Assembly: GCF_020829595.1 (NCBI RefSeq)
Contig: NZ_JAIVFW010000005.1
Coordinates: 71,974-135,973, forward strand
DNA: 64,000 bases
From: Nostoc sp. CHAB 5844
GTDB lineage: Bacteria > Cyanobacteriota > Cyanobacteriia > Cyanobacteriales > Nostocaceae
Reading direction: 5' to 3'
Positions 17,533 to 26,693 of this stretch are shown here, piece after piece. A program made the translations under genes and the position numbers. Within the stretch, counting starts at the first letter, position 1. Every line of letters begins with the position of its first letter. The notes below the pieces were generated by a model. That model ran no database searches. It was not told the DNA's origin and was given only the letters and a program-made list of their open reading frames with translations.

Positions 17533-18321
17533 TTAATCTTGCTCCATCACCGATCGCACTTCCACCTCGGACAGGCTCAATGCCTCGGCGATTTGTTCTA
17601 GTGTTAGTCCCAGCGATCGCAATCGGGAGACCGCATCTAATCGAGCTTGTCGTTCTTGATCAGCCCGTTGTCGTTCTTGGTCAGCTCGTTGTCGTTCTTG
17701 TTCAGCTTGCTGCATCGCATCCTCTTCTGGCAAGGGTACTAATCCTCCGCCTGATGTGAACAACCTTAACTTCTGACCATCAATCCCCCAATACAAGCCT
17801 AACTCATCACTCCACAGCCAGCCTTGGGCATTGGGCGCGATCGCTTCATACTGCCCCCGTACCAGCTGGAAACCCTGAAACTCTAAGGTGACTGGATCGA
17901 ACCAAAAATATTCCGGAACTCGCCAAACTGATTGGTAAATCTCTTTTTTCTCGCCGCGATCAACAGCCGCCGTTGAGTCAGAGAGCAGTTCTACAATTAG
18001 GTTGGGGTATTTACCATTTTCATGCCAGACCGTCCAACTGCGACGAGAGCGATTTTGTGTACCTAGAACAACGAACACATCAGGCCCGCGAAAGTCTTCG
18101 GATTTTTTTTGATTGGGGCTATAGTAAACCGTTAAGTTGCCAGCGACATAGACATCCTGGCGATCGCGGCAAATCCAACGAATCAGCCGAATCAACAAAT
18201 CAATCTGGTCGCGGTGCAAATCACTTTCCAAAGGGGGTTCGTCGCTCCATAAATCTGCTGGCGGAAAGGCTAGAGTATCTTCTGCCAGTTGTTGGGCAGC
18301 AGTCGGTAATGCTTGAGTCAT
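17533..18321 (-). CDS. Uma2 family endonuclease with C-terminal coiled coil
   Basis: 262 residues. The Uma2 core shows RGPDVFVV (Asp), LIVELLSDST (Glu) and DRGEKKEIYQ (Lys), the expected PD-(D/E)XK-like triad, followed by the ARG-Y-type strand region. After about residue 195 the protein has a highly charged repeat, QERQRADQERQRADQERQ, encoded by imperfect 21-base tandem repeats (about 17646-17712), and then a helix-turn-helix-like end (LGLTLEQIAEALSLSEVEVR). This extended form is common among cyanobacterial Uma2 proteins. Role unknown. Confidence 0.85.
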   Translation of the reverse strand: MTQALPTAAQQLAEDTLAFPPADLWSDEPPLESDLHRDQIDLLIRLIRWICRDRQDVYVAGNLTVYYSPNQKKSEDFRGPDVFVVLGTQNRSRRSWTVWHENGKYPNLIVELLSDSTAAVDRGEKKEIYQSVWRVPEYFWFDPVTLEFQGFQLVRGQYEAIAPNAQGWLWSDELGLYWGIDGQKLRLFTSGGGLVPLPEEDAMQQAEQERQRADQERQRADQERQARLDAVSRLRSLGLTLEQIAEALSLSEVEVRSVMEQD

Positions 18322-18359
18322 GTCTTTGCCCCATGCCGAATAGCTTCATTTTATCCTGA

Positions 18360-18475
18360 AGCGTAGTTGCGTAGACGCGAAGCGGTGAGGGGGTCGCAGT
18401 CTTGGCGGTTCCGTCGTTAGCGCAGCGTTAGCGAGCCTGCGAGCGTCTTGCGAACCCCCGAACCCGTAGGGCTTG
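18360..18475. repeat. GC-rich palindromic repeat
   Basis: Contains GCGTAGACGCGAAGCG, TTAGCGCAGCGTTAGCGAG and CTTGCGAACCCCCGAACCCG, the same GC-rich repeat class as at 12060-12385. The rest of the 18322-18670 gap has a TGCGTAAGTCCT string (18642-18653), the inverted form of the AGGACTTACGCA repeat. No gene is apparent. Confidence 0.6.
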
Positions 18476-18670
18476 TCGGTAGACATCGCTCTGCTCAAAG
18501 ACCACCGTTATTTCTGTCTGAGCATACTAAATCCAAACGTTTTGAGGATTTATAGCAAAGTGCTGAGTCACCGAAGTTTGCAAGGGTTTCCCGACTCCCT
18601 CACTGGCGCGACACGAAGAAATCAGAGTTTCAGAGAGTTATTGCGTAAGTCCTAACTTGATAAACACCTC

Positions 18671-20131
18671 TTATTTCTTTCGTTGTACTTTCAACTTCAA
18701 TAGCAACTCATCTTTAATGCGGTTGAGAATTGAAGTTTCATCTAAATTAGCCAAAATTTTACTAATAACTGCTTTTGGCCCCTCTGGCCCCCAAGTAGCA
18801 CCATTGGCTAAATAAGCTTTAGTGACTTGTCCAATGCCGTAAGAAGATACACCAGCTACGCCTGCCTGGGTTAATGCTACTGTGACGTAAGGTGCAAAGG
18901 TAGCGCCTGCTGTCGCTGGGGCAGAGATCCCAAGTAGAGTTTTCAAACCACTTAAGCCTAAGTTTGCTAGTAATTCGCTAACACCGATACCACCCATACT
19001 TAGGGCGATTCGTTGCAGCAATTTTACGGCACCGGCTTCGGTCATAGGTATGGCGTAGAGTTTGGATAAACCTAAAATTAAAGCAATATCAATGACGATG
19101 CTACTCAGTATATCTACTACCGTCACAGGATTGAGTGCGATCGCCAGTGCTTTAGTCATGACAGCTTGCCAAATCAACTGATTAGCATTCTGTTCCCGAA
19201 TGATCAGTTTACGTTGTACTAGTAACTCATTTACAGTATCAGCATACAGCATTGAGTTAAGTGCTACTAATGCTTTACCCTCACGCTGCAAAATCTCTAA
19301 TATTTTCAGTTTCAGTTCTTCTACTTGGGCATTTCCGGTACGCAACTGCAAACCCCTACTACCATCAGGACGAATTACCGCTGTCTTTACCAATGGTGAA
19401 GCGGCTGACATGACAATTTCTAAAGGTGTAAGTAACTCCTTGACTCTTTCATCCCGAATTTTTGCATAAATTGCCATACGATCAACTTCAGGATATTGGT
19501 CTACTTTGTTAAACACCAAAATTATCGGTTTTCCCGCATCCCGCAATTGAGACAGGGCTTGGTGTTCTATCTTAGTCATGTCGCCCGAAATGACAAACAA
19601 AATCAAATCTGCTTGTTTTGCTATTTGTTCTGCCAAGGCTGCACGAGTATCACCATCAATTTCATCCAACCCAGGAGTATCAATTAGTTCAACTTGCGAT
19701 TGACCAACACTCGGTAAAGTGACTCGCAAAGCCCGTTCTGTTGTCCCAATTAATTCTTCGTGAATACTCCAATTAACCCGCTGTGCTGCACGAGTGACCC
19801 CATGTAAAGGGCCTGTTTCAAACACTGGTTGTCCCACCAAAGCATTCAGCAAAGATGATTTACCCCGTCCTACCATGCCAAAAGCAGCAATCTGTACCAC
19901 CATACGGTCTAATTTTGCCAGCATGGTTTCTAAATCTATCAGTTCTGTTTCTAATCCTGCTTTTTCTCGTGGTGTGAGATCAAGATTAGTTACCAAGTTT
20001 CGCAGTGCTGTTTGGGCTTGTTTATAATTCAGTTCCGCTTGAATGTCTTCAAAGCTAAAAATGGCACTATCGAGTTCTTCCTCCCAGTTATGTGAGTCAT
20101 TTTGATGCGGTTCTGGCAATTTAGACGGCAT
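18671..20131 (-). CDS. Membrane-associated Era-like GTPase (DUF697 type)
   Basis: 486 residues. GTP-binding motifs are all visible: the P-loop GMVGRGKS at 85-92, DTPG at 151-154 and NKVD at 208-211. The C-terminal half (about 315-460) is hydrophobic and glycine-rich, with ALNPVTVVDILSSIVIDIAL and ATAGATFAPYVTVALTQAGV, matching the DUF697 region that anchors such GTPases to membranes. Probably a regulatory GTPase at the thylakoid or plasma membrane; the target is unknown. The N-terminal 80 residues are helical. It is monocistronic. Confidence 0.85.
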   Translation of the reverse strand: MPSKLPEPHQNDSHNWEEELDSAIFSFEDIQAELNYKQAQTALRNLVTNLDLTPREKAGLETELIDLETMLAKLDRMVVQIAAFGMVGRGKSSLLNALVGQPVFETGPLHGVTRAAQRVNWSIHEELIGTTERALRVTLPSVGQSQVELIDTPGLDEIDGDTRAALAEQIAKQADLILFVISGDMTKIEHQALSQLRDAGKPIILVFNKVDQYPEVDRMAIYAKIRDERVKELLTPLEIVMSAASPLVKTAVIRPDGSRGLQLRTGNAQVEELKLKILEILQREGKALVALNSMLYADTVNELLVQRKLIIREQNANQLIWQAVMTKALAIALNPVTVVDILSSIVIDIALILGLSKLYAIPMTEAGAVKLLQRIALSMGGIGVSELLANLGLSGLKTLLGISAPATAGATFAPYVTVALTQAGVAGVSSYGIGQVTKAYLANGATWGPEGPKAVISKILANLDETSILNRIKDELLLKLKVQRKK

Positions 20132-20461
20132 GTTAATCGGAGATTTTTGATTTACCTCATTTTTAATCGTAGTTATTTTTTACAGGATCTGAGGGAAATT
20201 GTCTTCATAGACTAGCATCTCAACCAGAGGAAAATACATTAGTGTGATGAGGTGCGATCGCCCTCAACAAAAATTAGTAAAATTACTGAGGTAATCTTGA
20301 ATTACTCAGCACTTTATTAACCTAGATGGATTGAGGATATTTCTAGGTTTATACAGAGATTGTCTCCATAATTTAATCATTACAACATTAGGTAAATTTT
20401 TGCTCACAGTTTTTCTTGGTGTTGCTATGTTGTTAAAAAATTACATTGGAGCAGAATCATT
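20132..20461. other. Gene-free interval
   Basis: About 330 AT-rich bases between divergent genes, with one HIP1-like GTGCGATCGC string at about 20252. No hairpin, repeat or coding frame is convincing. It presumably carries both promoters. Confidence 0.5.
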
Positions 20462-21019
20462 ATGGCAAGTGCTTTATTAGTCATCGATGTTCAGAACGAA
20501 TATTTTACTGGTAAATTACCCATAACTTATCCATCAGGAAGTCTAGACAAAATTTTACAAGTAATGAATATTGCTCATGAGCGAGGTATACCAACTGTTG
20601 TTGTTAGACACACACAACCACAAGAAGATACTCCAATTTTTCGCAAGGGCAGTCAAGAATGGCAGCTTCACCCTGAAGTTGCCCAACTTCCATACGATTT
20701 ATTAATTGATAAAAATGTCCCAGGAAGCTTTACAGGTACGGAATTAGAGGCTTGGCTAAGAAATAACGGAATTGATACAGTAGTCATCACTGGATATATG
20801 ACGCAAATGTGTTGTGACACAACAGCTAGGCAAGCTTCTCATCTGGGTTTTTCCGTCAAATTTCTTTCGGATGCTACAGGAACACTTAGCTTCAAAAATG
20901 ATGCAGGTGTTGCGACTGATGAAGAACTTCACAGAGCTACGTTAGTTGCCCAAGAAACTTTTATTAGTAATGTGATTAGTACTGAACAATGGATTAATAG
21001 TGTTGGGCATAACGAATAA
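20462..21019 (+). CDS. Isochorismatase-family cysteine hydrolase
   Basis: 185 residues, ATG with GGAG about ten bases upstream. The family triad is present: D9 (LLVIDVQNEY), K84 (LIDKNVPGSF) and C117 (GYMTQMCCDTTARQA), the last inside a CC doublet. This superfamily includes nicotinamidases, N-carbamoylsarcosine amidases and ureidoacrylate hydrolases. The substrate cannot be read from the sequence. It stands alone, so context gives no further clue. Confidence 0.85.
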   Translation: MASALLVIDVQNEYFTGKLPITYPSGSLDKILQVMNIAHERGIPTVVVRHTQPQEDTPIFRKGSQEWQLHPEVAQLPYDLLIDKNVPGSFTGTELEAWLRNNGIDTVVITGYMTQMCCDTTARQASHLGFSVKFLSDATGTLSFKNDAGVATDEELHRATLVAQETFISNVISTEQWINSVGHNE

Positions 21020-21081
21020 TAGCCTTAATTTTGTCAAAGGTAAACACACAAAGACATTGGTATGATGGGGTTTCACTTCGT

Positions 21082-21684
21082 TCAACCTGCTTTCACCATC
21101 CACACCAGAAAACTCAAAATTGTCTCAACAGGAGGAAGAGGATAATCGCTGAAATCAATTGTCACTGTTTGTCCTTCTAGTTTGAGAAATCGCCATTGTG
21201 TTCCACTGCTGACAGTACCGTAAACTGCTGTGATAGGCTTTCCCTTGGCTTCATTGAAGCGTTGTGCAGCCATCATTTCCGCAATACATTGTCCGAGTCC
21301 TGATTTTAAATCCGATTTTTTTGCCTCAACAATCACAATTGCAGGTGCTTCTACTGTTAGTTGTTCTGGTGAACGACTGATGAGGAAGTCGCATACAACG
21401 TTAAGTCCGAGACTCACATCAACGTTAAATTCTTCGCCAGAAAAAACGCTGATTTGCTGATTCAGGATGCGTCGCACTTCCAAAAGTACAGGATTGATGA
21501 TTACCTCAGAACGTGCTTTTTCCGTATCAACTGCGATCGCCCAAGGTAAATCCTCTAAAATAGCTTGCAGTTTGGGACTTGGATTCACAGGTTCAATATT
21601 GTCAGGAAAAAAGCGCACTCCCTCTACAATCATCAGGTGAAAGTCTTGTTTCACCCTGTCAATGGTAAATTGACTATAAGGCAT
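21082..21684 (-). CDS. Hypothetical protein with PD-(D/E)XK nuclease-like motif
   Basis: 200 residues. The segment FNVDVSLGLNVVCDFLISRS (D99) followed by PAIVIVEAKKSDLKSGLGQC (E120-A-K122, Q132) has the Asp, Glu-x-Lys and Gln spacing of PD-(D/E)XK nucleases, and an upstream Glu (E69) lies on a helix. I do not recognise the family by name. Similar stand-alone proteins in cyanobacteria are usually annotated hypothetical. No methylase or other restriction gene lies nearby. It may be a nuclease relative whose DNA role is unproven. Confidence 0.65.
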   Translation of the reverse strand: MPYSQFTIDRVKQDFHLMIVEGVRFFPDNIEPVNPSPKLQAILEDLPWAIAVDTEKARSEVIINPVLLEVRRILNQQISVFSGEEFNVDVSLGLNVVCDFLISRSPEQLTVEAPAIVIVEAKKSDLKSGLGQCIAEMMAAQRFNEAKGKPITAVYGTVSSGTQWRFLKLEGQTVTIDFSDYPLPPVETILSFLVWMVKAG

Positions 21685-21901
21685 AGAGACTCATTCTTGA
21701 TCACTTCGCTAGAGCGTGGTAGCTGGTAATTGTATTCATAGCCTAACGTCTTTTAGGAGAAGTTTTCACTAATGATTTTGTCTGTTTGTCCCATACTGTG
21801 GAGTACCGTCACGCCATCTTTTCTCATCGCATCGGTTGATCCGAAAAAGTAGTAGAGTGAAAAATGCATCTATTAGCGTTAGGAATTTGACTACATCACC
21901 T

Positions 21902-22627
21902 GTGCGGAAAATTGTTATTGCCGGTAACTGGAAAATGTTCAAAACCCAGGCAGAGACTCAAGATTTCTTGCGAGGGTTTCTGCCCTATTTAGACGAAACG
22001 CCCGAAGAGCGAGAAGTATTATTGTGTCCTCCTTTCACCGATTTAAACATTTTGTCTAAAAGTTTGCATGGCAGCCGTGTACAACTTGGAGCGCAAAATG
22101 TTCATTGGGAAGATTCTGGAGCTTACACTGGTGAAATTGCCGCTCCCATGCTCACAGAAATTGGAGTCCGTTATGTAATTGTCGGTCATAGCGAACGACG
22201 GCAATTCTTTGGTGAAACAGACGAGACAGTTAATCTACGTCTAAAAGCTGCTCAAAAACATGGTTTGACCCCGGTTTTATGTGTAGGGGAAACTAAACAA
22301 CAACGAGATGCAGGGCAAACTGAATCACTAATTACTACTCAGCTAGAAAAAGGTCTAGTGAATGTAGATCAAGATAATTTGGTGATTGCCTATGAACCGA
22401 TTTGGGCAATTGGTACTGGTGACACTTGTGAAACAACAGAAGCTAATCGAATTATTGGCTTAATTCGCAGTCAGTTGAAAAACCCCAATGTTGCGATTCA
22501 ATATGGTGGCTCAGTCAAGCCAAATAATATTGATGAGATCATGGCTCAACCAGAAATTGACGGCGTGCTTGTGGGAGGAGCAAGTCTAGAACCTGAAAGT
22601 TTTGCTCGGATTGTCAACTATCAATAA
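21902..22627 (+). CDS. tpiA: Triosephosphate isomerase
   Basis: Interconverts dihydroxyacetone phosphate and glyceraldehyde 3-phosphate in glycolysis and the Calvin cycle. With a GTG start at 21902 the protein is 241 residues, the usual length, and begins [14 protein letters not shown] with the catalytic Lys. GHSERR (catalytic His) and [10 protein letters not shown] (catalytic Glu) are intact, as is the phosphate-binding YGGSVKPNN and VLVGGASL. The frame extends upstream to a TTG at 21836, but the extra 22 residues ([11 protein letters not shown]) do not look like the family. No strong ribosome site precedes the GTG, so the start is inferred from homologous length. Confidence 0.95.
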   Translation: MRKIVIAGNWKMFKTQAETQDFLRGFLPYLDETPEEREVLLCPPFTDLNILSKSLHGSRVQLGAQNVHWEDSGAYTGEIAAPMLTEIGVRYVIVGHSERRQFFGETDETVNLRLKAAQKHGLTPVLCVGETKQQRDAGQTESLITTQLEKGLVNVDQDNLVIAYEPIWAIGTGDTCETTEANRIIGLIRSQLKNPNVAIQYGGSVKPNNIDEIMAQPEIDGVLVGGASLEPESFARIVNYQ

Positions 22628-22645
22628 TCTCATGTGCAACGCCTT

Positions 22646-22666
22646 TTCCCTGGCTTTGCCAGGGAA
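22646..22666. repeat. Perfect 9-bp hairpin downstream of tpiA
   Basis: TTCCCTGGC TTT GCCAGGGAA lies about 20 bases past the tpiA stop. There is no T-run after it in either direction, so it is a stem-loop that may stabilise the transcript or be a dispersed palindrome rather than a standard terminator. Confidence 0.6.
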
Positions 22667-22740
22667 TGGGTGTAACAAAGTCAGAAGTCAGAAGAATAAA
22701 ACCTTATATTTTCATGCAGCATCTCTGAGCAAAGGCTTGT

Positions 22741-23580
22741 ATGTCTGGTAATTTGTCAATTCGAGGGCGTTGTTTTGAGTGGAGGCAACGTACTTATTTA
22801 ATGGGTGTGTTGAATGTGACACCTGATAGTTTTAGTGATGGAGGAGATTTTAATAGTATCTCTGCGGCGTTAGCTCAAGCACAAGCAATGGTAGCTGCTG
22901 GTGCTGACATAATTGATGTGGGTGGACAATCAACTCGACCGGGTGCAGAGCAAATTACTCTTGCCGAAGAACTAGAGCGAGTCATCCCGATAGTACAGGC
23001 GCTACGACCTGAGATTACAATTCCTATCTCCGTAGATACAACCAGAACTGCTGTAGCAAAAACTGCAATAGAAGCTGGAGCAGATATTGTTAATGATATT
23101 TCTGGCGGTACATTTGATTCAGAGATGCTGCCGACAGTTGCGAGTCTAGGTGTGCCGATTGTGTTGATGCATATTCGGGGAACACCACAGACGATGCAAC
23201 AAATGACAAAGTATGAAGATTTACTAGGAGATATTACGACTTTTTTAGCAAGAAGAATTGTAGCAGCAACCAAGGCAGGCATTGACCAGAAAAAAATTAT
23301 TCTTGACCCTGGGATTGGTTTTGCTAAGAATTATGAGCAAAATTTAGAGATTTTGCGGAACTTGCGATCGCTCACACCATTAAACTGCCCTATCTTAGTA
23401 GGCGTATCGCGTAAAAGTTTTATTGGTCGCATTCTCAATCAACCAAATCCCAAAGCACGCGTCTGGGGAACAGCAGCGGCTTGTTGTGCTGCTATTGCCA
23501 ACGGTGCTGATATCCTGCGAATTCACGATGTCAAAGAAATGCGCGAAGTCTCTCTAGTTGCTGATGCGTTGTTTCGATAA
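22741..23580 (+). CDS. folP: Dihydropteroate synthase
   Basis: Condenses p-aminobenzoate with the pterin diphosphate in folate synthesis. 279 residues, normal length. Signatures: MGVLNVTPDSFSDGG near 21-35 and DIIDVGGQSTRPGAE near 58-72 (both Prosite-type DHPS motifs), SVDTTRTAVAKTAIEAG, IVLMHIRGTP and ILDPGIGFAKNYEQN. Start ATG at 22741, 113 bases after tpiA, probably a separate unit. No oddities. Confidence 0.95.
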   Translation: MSGNLSIRGRCFEWRQRTYLMGVLNVTPDSFSDGGDFNSISAALAQAQAMVAAGADIIDVGGQSTRPGAEQITLAEELERVIPIVQALRPEITIPISVDTTRTAVAKTAIEAGADIVNDISGGTFDSEMLPTVASLGVPIVLMHIRGTPQTMQQMTKYEDLLGDITTFLARRIVAATKAGIDQKKIILDPGIGFAKNYEQNLEILRNLRSLTPLNCPILVGVSRKSFIGRILNQPNPKARVWGTAAACCAAIANGADILRIHDVKEMREVSLVADALFR

Positions 23581-23729
23581 GTAATAGGGATTAGGTACAA
23601 AAAGGCAAAGGTAAAAAGGCAAAAGTAAAAAGAAGGAACACTGATATTGCCAGCGTTTGACGTATTTCAAATGGTAGCTTTATTTCCGCTGTGACATACT
23701 AGTATCTTTTACTTTTAACTTTTGCCTTG

Positions 23730-24572
23730 CTAGAGGTTGTGATTTTCAGGACTATTACCGTTACTTTCTGTACTCACTGTATCCCCCAGCATTTGATCTA
23801 ATGCTCCTTCGGATACGCTGGGGTTGAGAAATACTATTTTGGCATTAGTACTAGCACTCAGTTTTTGACTAGCGTCTAAATGTTCTTGAGCAACAAGATA
23901 CCTGAGAATTTCTTTTGTTTCTGGTCTAGCAGTTACAGCTTCCGAAAGTATGCGGATTGATTCTCTTGTTGCTTCAGCGCGTTTAATTGCAGCTTGTCTA
24001 TCGCCTTCCGCTTCTAAAATAGCTGCTTGTTTTTTAATTTCAGCCGCTTGTTGCTCTGCCATTGACCGCTGGACACTCTCTGGTGGTGTGATACTTTGAA
24101 TATCCACGCGGATAATCTTCACTCCCCATTTTTTACTAGTGTCATTCACAATCTGCAACAGAGATTGGTTCATTTGATTTCTAGAAGACGTGGTTTCTGC
24201 TAGTGTTCTATCGGCAATGTGGGTACGGAGTTCGACTGTTACAAGGTTAGATAGTGCTACTTGCACATCTTCAACTTTATAGAAGCTTTCTTCCATGCTG
24301 GTAATTTGCCAAGTGACAACACCATCAACTTCTAAATAGACGTTATCTTTAGTAATTACTTTTTGAGGCTTAATGTCTAAAATCTGCTCTCTTGTGGTGT
24401 CTTCCATCACAATCTGATCCACAAAAGGCACAATAAAGTTTAAACCTGGTCTCAGTGTGCGGTGTCTTTGTCCTAAGCGTTCGACTAAGGCTTCATTACC
24501 TTCATTAATAATTTTGGCAGATCCTAATGCATAGCCTACAAGCGCTAAGACTATAGCAATAATTGGCTCCAT
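23730..24572 (-). CDS. SPFH/band 7 (stomatin-like) membrane protein
   Basis: 280 residues. An N-terminal membrane segment (IIAIVLALVGYALGSA) is followed by the stomatin domain: NEALVERLGQRHRTLRPGLN, EDTTREQILDIKPQKVITKD and DVQVALSNLVTVELRTHIAD. A charged helical region with EIKKQAAILEAEGDRQAA follows, as in stomatin oligomers. Such proteins form membrane-anchored rings and act as scaffolds or quality-control partners. No NfeD partner gene is adjacent. Start ATG at 24572 follows AGGAG about six bases upstream. Confidence 0.9.
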   Translation of the reverse strand: MEPIIAIVLALVGYALGSAKIINEGNEALVERLGQRHRTLRPGLNFIVPFVDQIVMEDTTREQILDIKPQKVITKDNVYLEVDGVVTWQITSMEESFYKVEDVQVALSNLVTVELRTHIADRTLAETTSSRNQMNQSLLQIVNDTSKKWGVKIIRVDIQSITPPESVQRSMAEQQAAEIKKQAAILEAEGDRQAAIKRAEATRESIRILSEAVTARPETKEILRYLVAQEHLDASQKLSASTNAKIVFLNPSVSEGALDQMLGDTVSTESNGNSPENHNL

Positions 24573-24786
24573 AGATGCTCCTATTTAGCAATTGGGAGAA
24601 TTAACTGTTAAGGATATGGTATTTGTCCTACCTTTTAGTCTAATCTCTTGAGTTTGTGCTTTTATACGTACGCACTCACAGAACCAGTATCTGTATATTT
24701 GCTGTGTTTTAAGCAGACAAGACAGATTGGCGGAATGCGATCGTTATTAAAGCACCTTGATAACATACTGGCAAGAAATTTAGCGA

Positions 24787-24952
24787 AGAAGAATTCAGAA
24801 TTCAGGAGCCAGAATCCAGTTGGGCAGAATTGGAGAATCAAGGTTTAAAGCAAGCGATTTTAATGGTGCAGAAAAAATTCTTTCCTTACCCAAACCCCTG
24901 ACTTCAGATGTGGGGTATTCTGTATTCTGTATTCTGTCTTCTGGCTCCTTCT
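24787..24952. repeat. Inverted-repeat element with AGGAGCCAGAA ends
   Basis: GAATTCAGAATTCAGGAGCC (from 24791) and its inverted counterpart TTCTGGCTCCT (24939-24949) share an 11-bp perfect arm. The right side also has three tandem ATTCTGT units. The same GAATTC-containing repeat family occurs at 11120-11155, 35317-35474 and 51552-51590. No gene is present in the 24573-24955 gap. Confidence 0.55.
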
Positions 24953-24955
24953 CAT

Positions 24956-26614
24956 TCACTTCACCGCTAAATCGAGCCAAGGTTTGATATTTGTTGGTAA
25001 ATCGGCATTCAGGCGTAGGGGTAGTTCAGGTGTAGATAGAGACTGAGCATAGGCAGCTGTTAAAAATGGTTGATAAGTCTTAGCTTCTGGTGTGAGTTGT
25101 TTAACAAAAGCTAAACTGACACCACGAATTAGCTGGCGCAAGGGTTGAGTTTCTTCGCCGCGCTTTTCTCTAATAATTCTGGAAGCTTCACCAGCGGGAT
25201 ATGTGGGGTCAAGAATACTTAAATGAGTTGCACCAATGGCGGTTAATAAATACTTGTTACCGCGCAATTGGGTAAAAGGTCTGATTTGGTGAGTTATGGC
25301 AGGGGTTAAAGCATCTTCGGTGGCAGTCAAAATTAAAACAGGCTGGGTAATACGCGAGAGTCCCTGTTTACCAAAAAGTTTACCTGTGACAGGGTTGAGA
25401 GCGATCGCACTTTTAACTCGTTCATCTCGCAACTGGATTTTTTTCTCTTTTAAAGATGCAGCGGCGCATTGCAACCAATCACCAAGGGGTTCAGCAAAGT
25501 TCAGAGAATTTTTACAAAATTGTCGCACCTCCTCTACATTTATTTCTCCACCCACCAAAGCTAAAGCTGTATAGCCTCCCAAGGAATGACCAATCACAGT
25601 GACTTTTTCGGTGTTGAGTTTTCCTTGCAGTTGTCCTGGTTGAGTGTTGAGAATCGCCAGTTCGTTGAGTAAAAAGCTCACATCCTTTGGACGATCAATA
25701 AATTCTGAAGCTGGGAGTAATTTTGCTAAATCCCCTTGATTAGAAGCGTTTGTAATCGCTACAGAATTACTACCAGGATGTTCAAGAGATACAACGCTGA
25801 TGCCGTGAGAAGCTAAATGACGCGCTAAATAACTGGCAAATCGACGATTAGCTCCGAACCCGTGGGAAATCACTACCAATGGTGCTGTCGTGTCGGTTTT
25901 TTGACTCCAGTAAATATCTACAGGAATGCTGCGTTGACGTTGTTTGTCTTGTAAGGTGAGTGTCTGCTGTTGTACTGCTTGTTGCCCAGTGGTGGCTGGA
26001 GCGAAACTAGATCGAAAAGGTGTATTAGTTGTAACTGTTAAATCTCGCGCTAATAAACTGCCGAGGGCTTGGCTTTGTAAATTGTTGGGGTTAAATTCGG
26101 TAGCAATTTGCAGTATCTGAGTTGCGTCTAGGTTAATGTTATCGGTTGGGTAGGCTTTGAGGAAACTAACGACGCTCAAACCGTTGACTTGACGTAGACC
26201 GATGTTGATAGTTGCTTGTAAGGTTTCTGTTGTACTACCTGGAATTGCCGTTTCTAAGGATGTGAGAATTTGTTTACCTTGTGGCAATAGAACTAATTCA
26301 TCAACGAATTTATCTGCAAATTTCGGATCTACTTGTACTCGTCGATTGAGCAATTCTTTGACTTCTGGCGTAAATAAAGATTCGTAAGCTTGAAGAGTTT
26401 TGGACAGTGTTCCAGTTTTAGCAAATTTTTCGATATCAGCGATCGCCACAGATTGCTGAAACGGGCCGAAACGAATAGTTACTGTTTCGGCTGCTAAAGT
26501 AGCGGGTATCGCCCAACCCCAACCCAAAACAAGACTCAGACTAAATAACAATCCTTGCAGGCGAGAACGCTTGCAAGGATTGTTGCTTGATTGAAACTGC
26601 AAAGAAGCTGCCAT
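24956..26614 (-). CDS. Alpha/beta hydrolase with N-terminal DUF1400 domain
   Basis: 552 residues. A signal-like segment (LQGLLFSLSLVLGWGWAIPA, about 19-38) ends in a plausible AxA cleavage region. The DUF1400 domain (about 45-170) is a cyanobacterial module preceding secreted hydrolases. The hydrolase domain has VVISHGFGANRRFASYLARH (oxyanion region) and the nucleophile elbow VIGHSLGGYTAL; candidate acid and base lie in ILTATEDAL and GATHLSIL. It resembles lipase or chlorophyllase-like enzymes and probably acts outside the cytoplasm. Substrate unknown. Confidence 0.85.
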   Translation of the reverse strand: MAASLQFQSSNNPCKRSRLQGLLFSLSLVLGWGWAIPATLAAETVTIRFGPFQQSVAIADIEKFAKTGTLSKTLQAYESLFTPEVKELLNRRVQVDPKFADKFVDELVLLPQGKQILTSLETAIPGSTTETLQATINIGLRQVNGLSVVSFLKAYPTDNINLDATQILQIATEFNPNNLQSQALGSLLARDLTVTTNTPFRSSFAPATTGQQAVQQQTLTLQDKQRQRSIPVDIYWSQKTDTTAPLVVISHGFGANRRFASYLARHLASHGISVVSLEHPGSNSVAITNASNQGDLAKLLPASEFIDRPKDVSFLLNELAILNTQPGQLQGKLNTEKVTVIGHSLGGYTALALVGGEINVEEVRQFCKNSLNFAEPLGDWLQCAAASLKEKKIQLRDERVKSAIALNPVTGKLFGKQGLSRITQPVLILTATEDALTPAITHQIRPFTQLRGNKYLLTAIGATHLSILDPTYPAGEASRIIREKRGEETQPLRQLIRGVSLAFVKQLTPEAKTYQPFLTAAYAQSLSTPELPLRLNADLPTNIKPWLDLAVK

Positions 26615-26693
26615 TTTCTTTGAATTGAAAGATTACCAGCTATGGGGACGAATAAACATTGATTATTGTCCCCAATTTTTAGCTGTATCTTAA

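Noticed and set aside
22646-22666. Rho-independent terminator of tpiA
   Set aside because: The hairpin is perfect but no T-run follows in either direction, so only a stem-loop is recorded.
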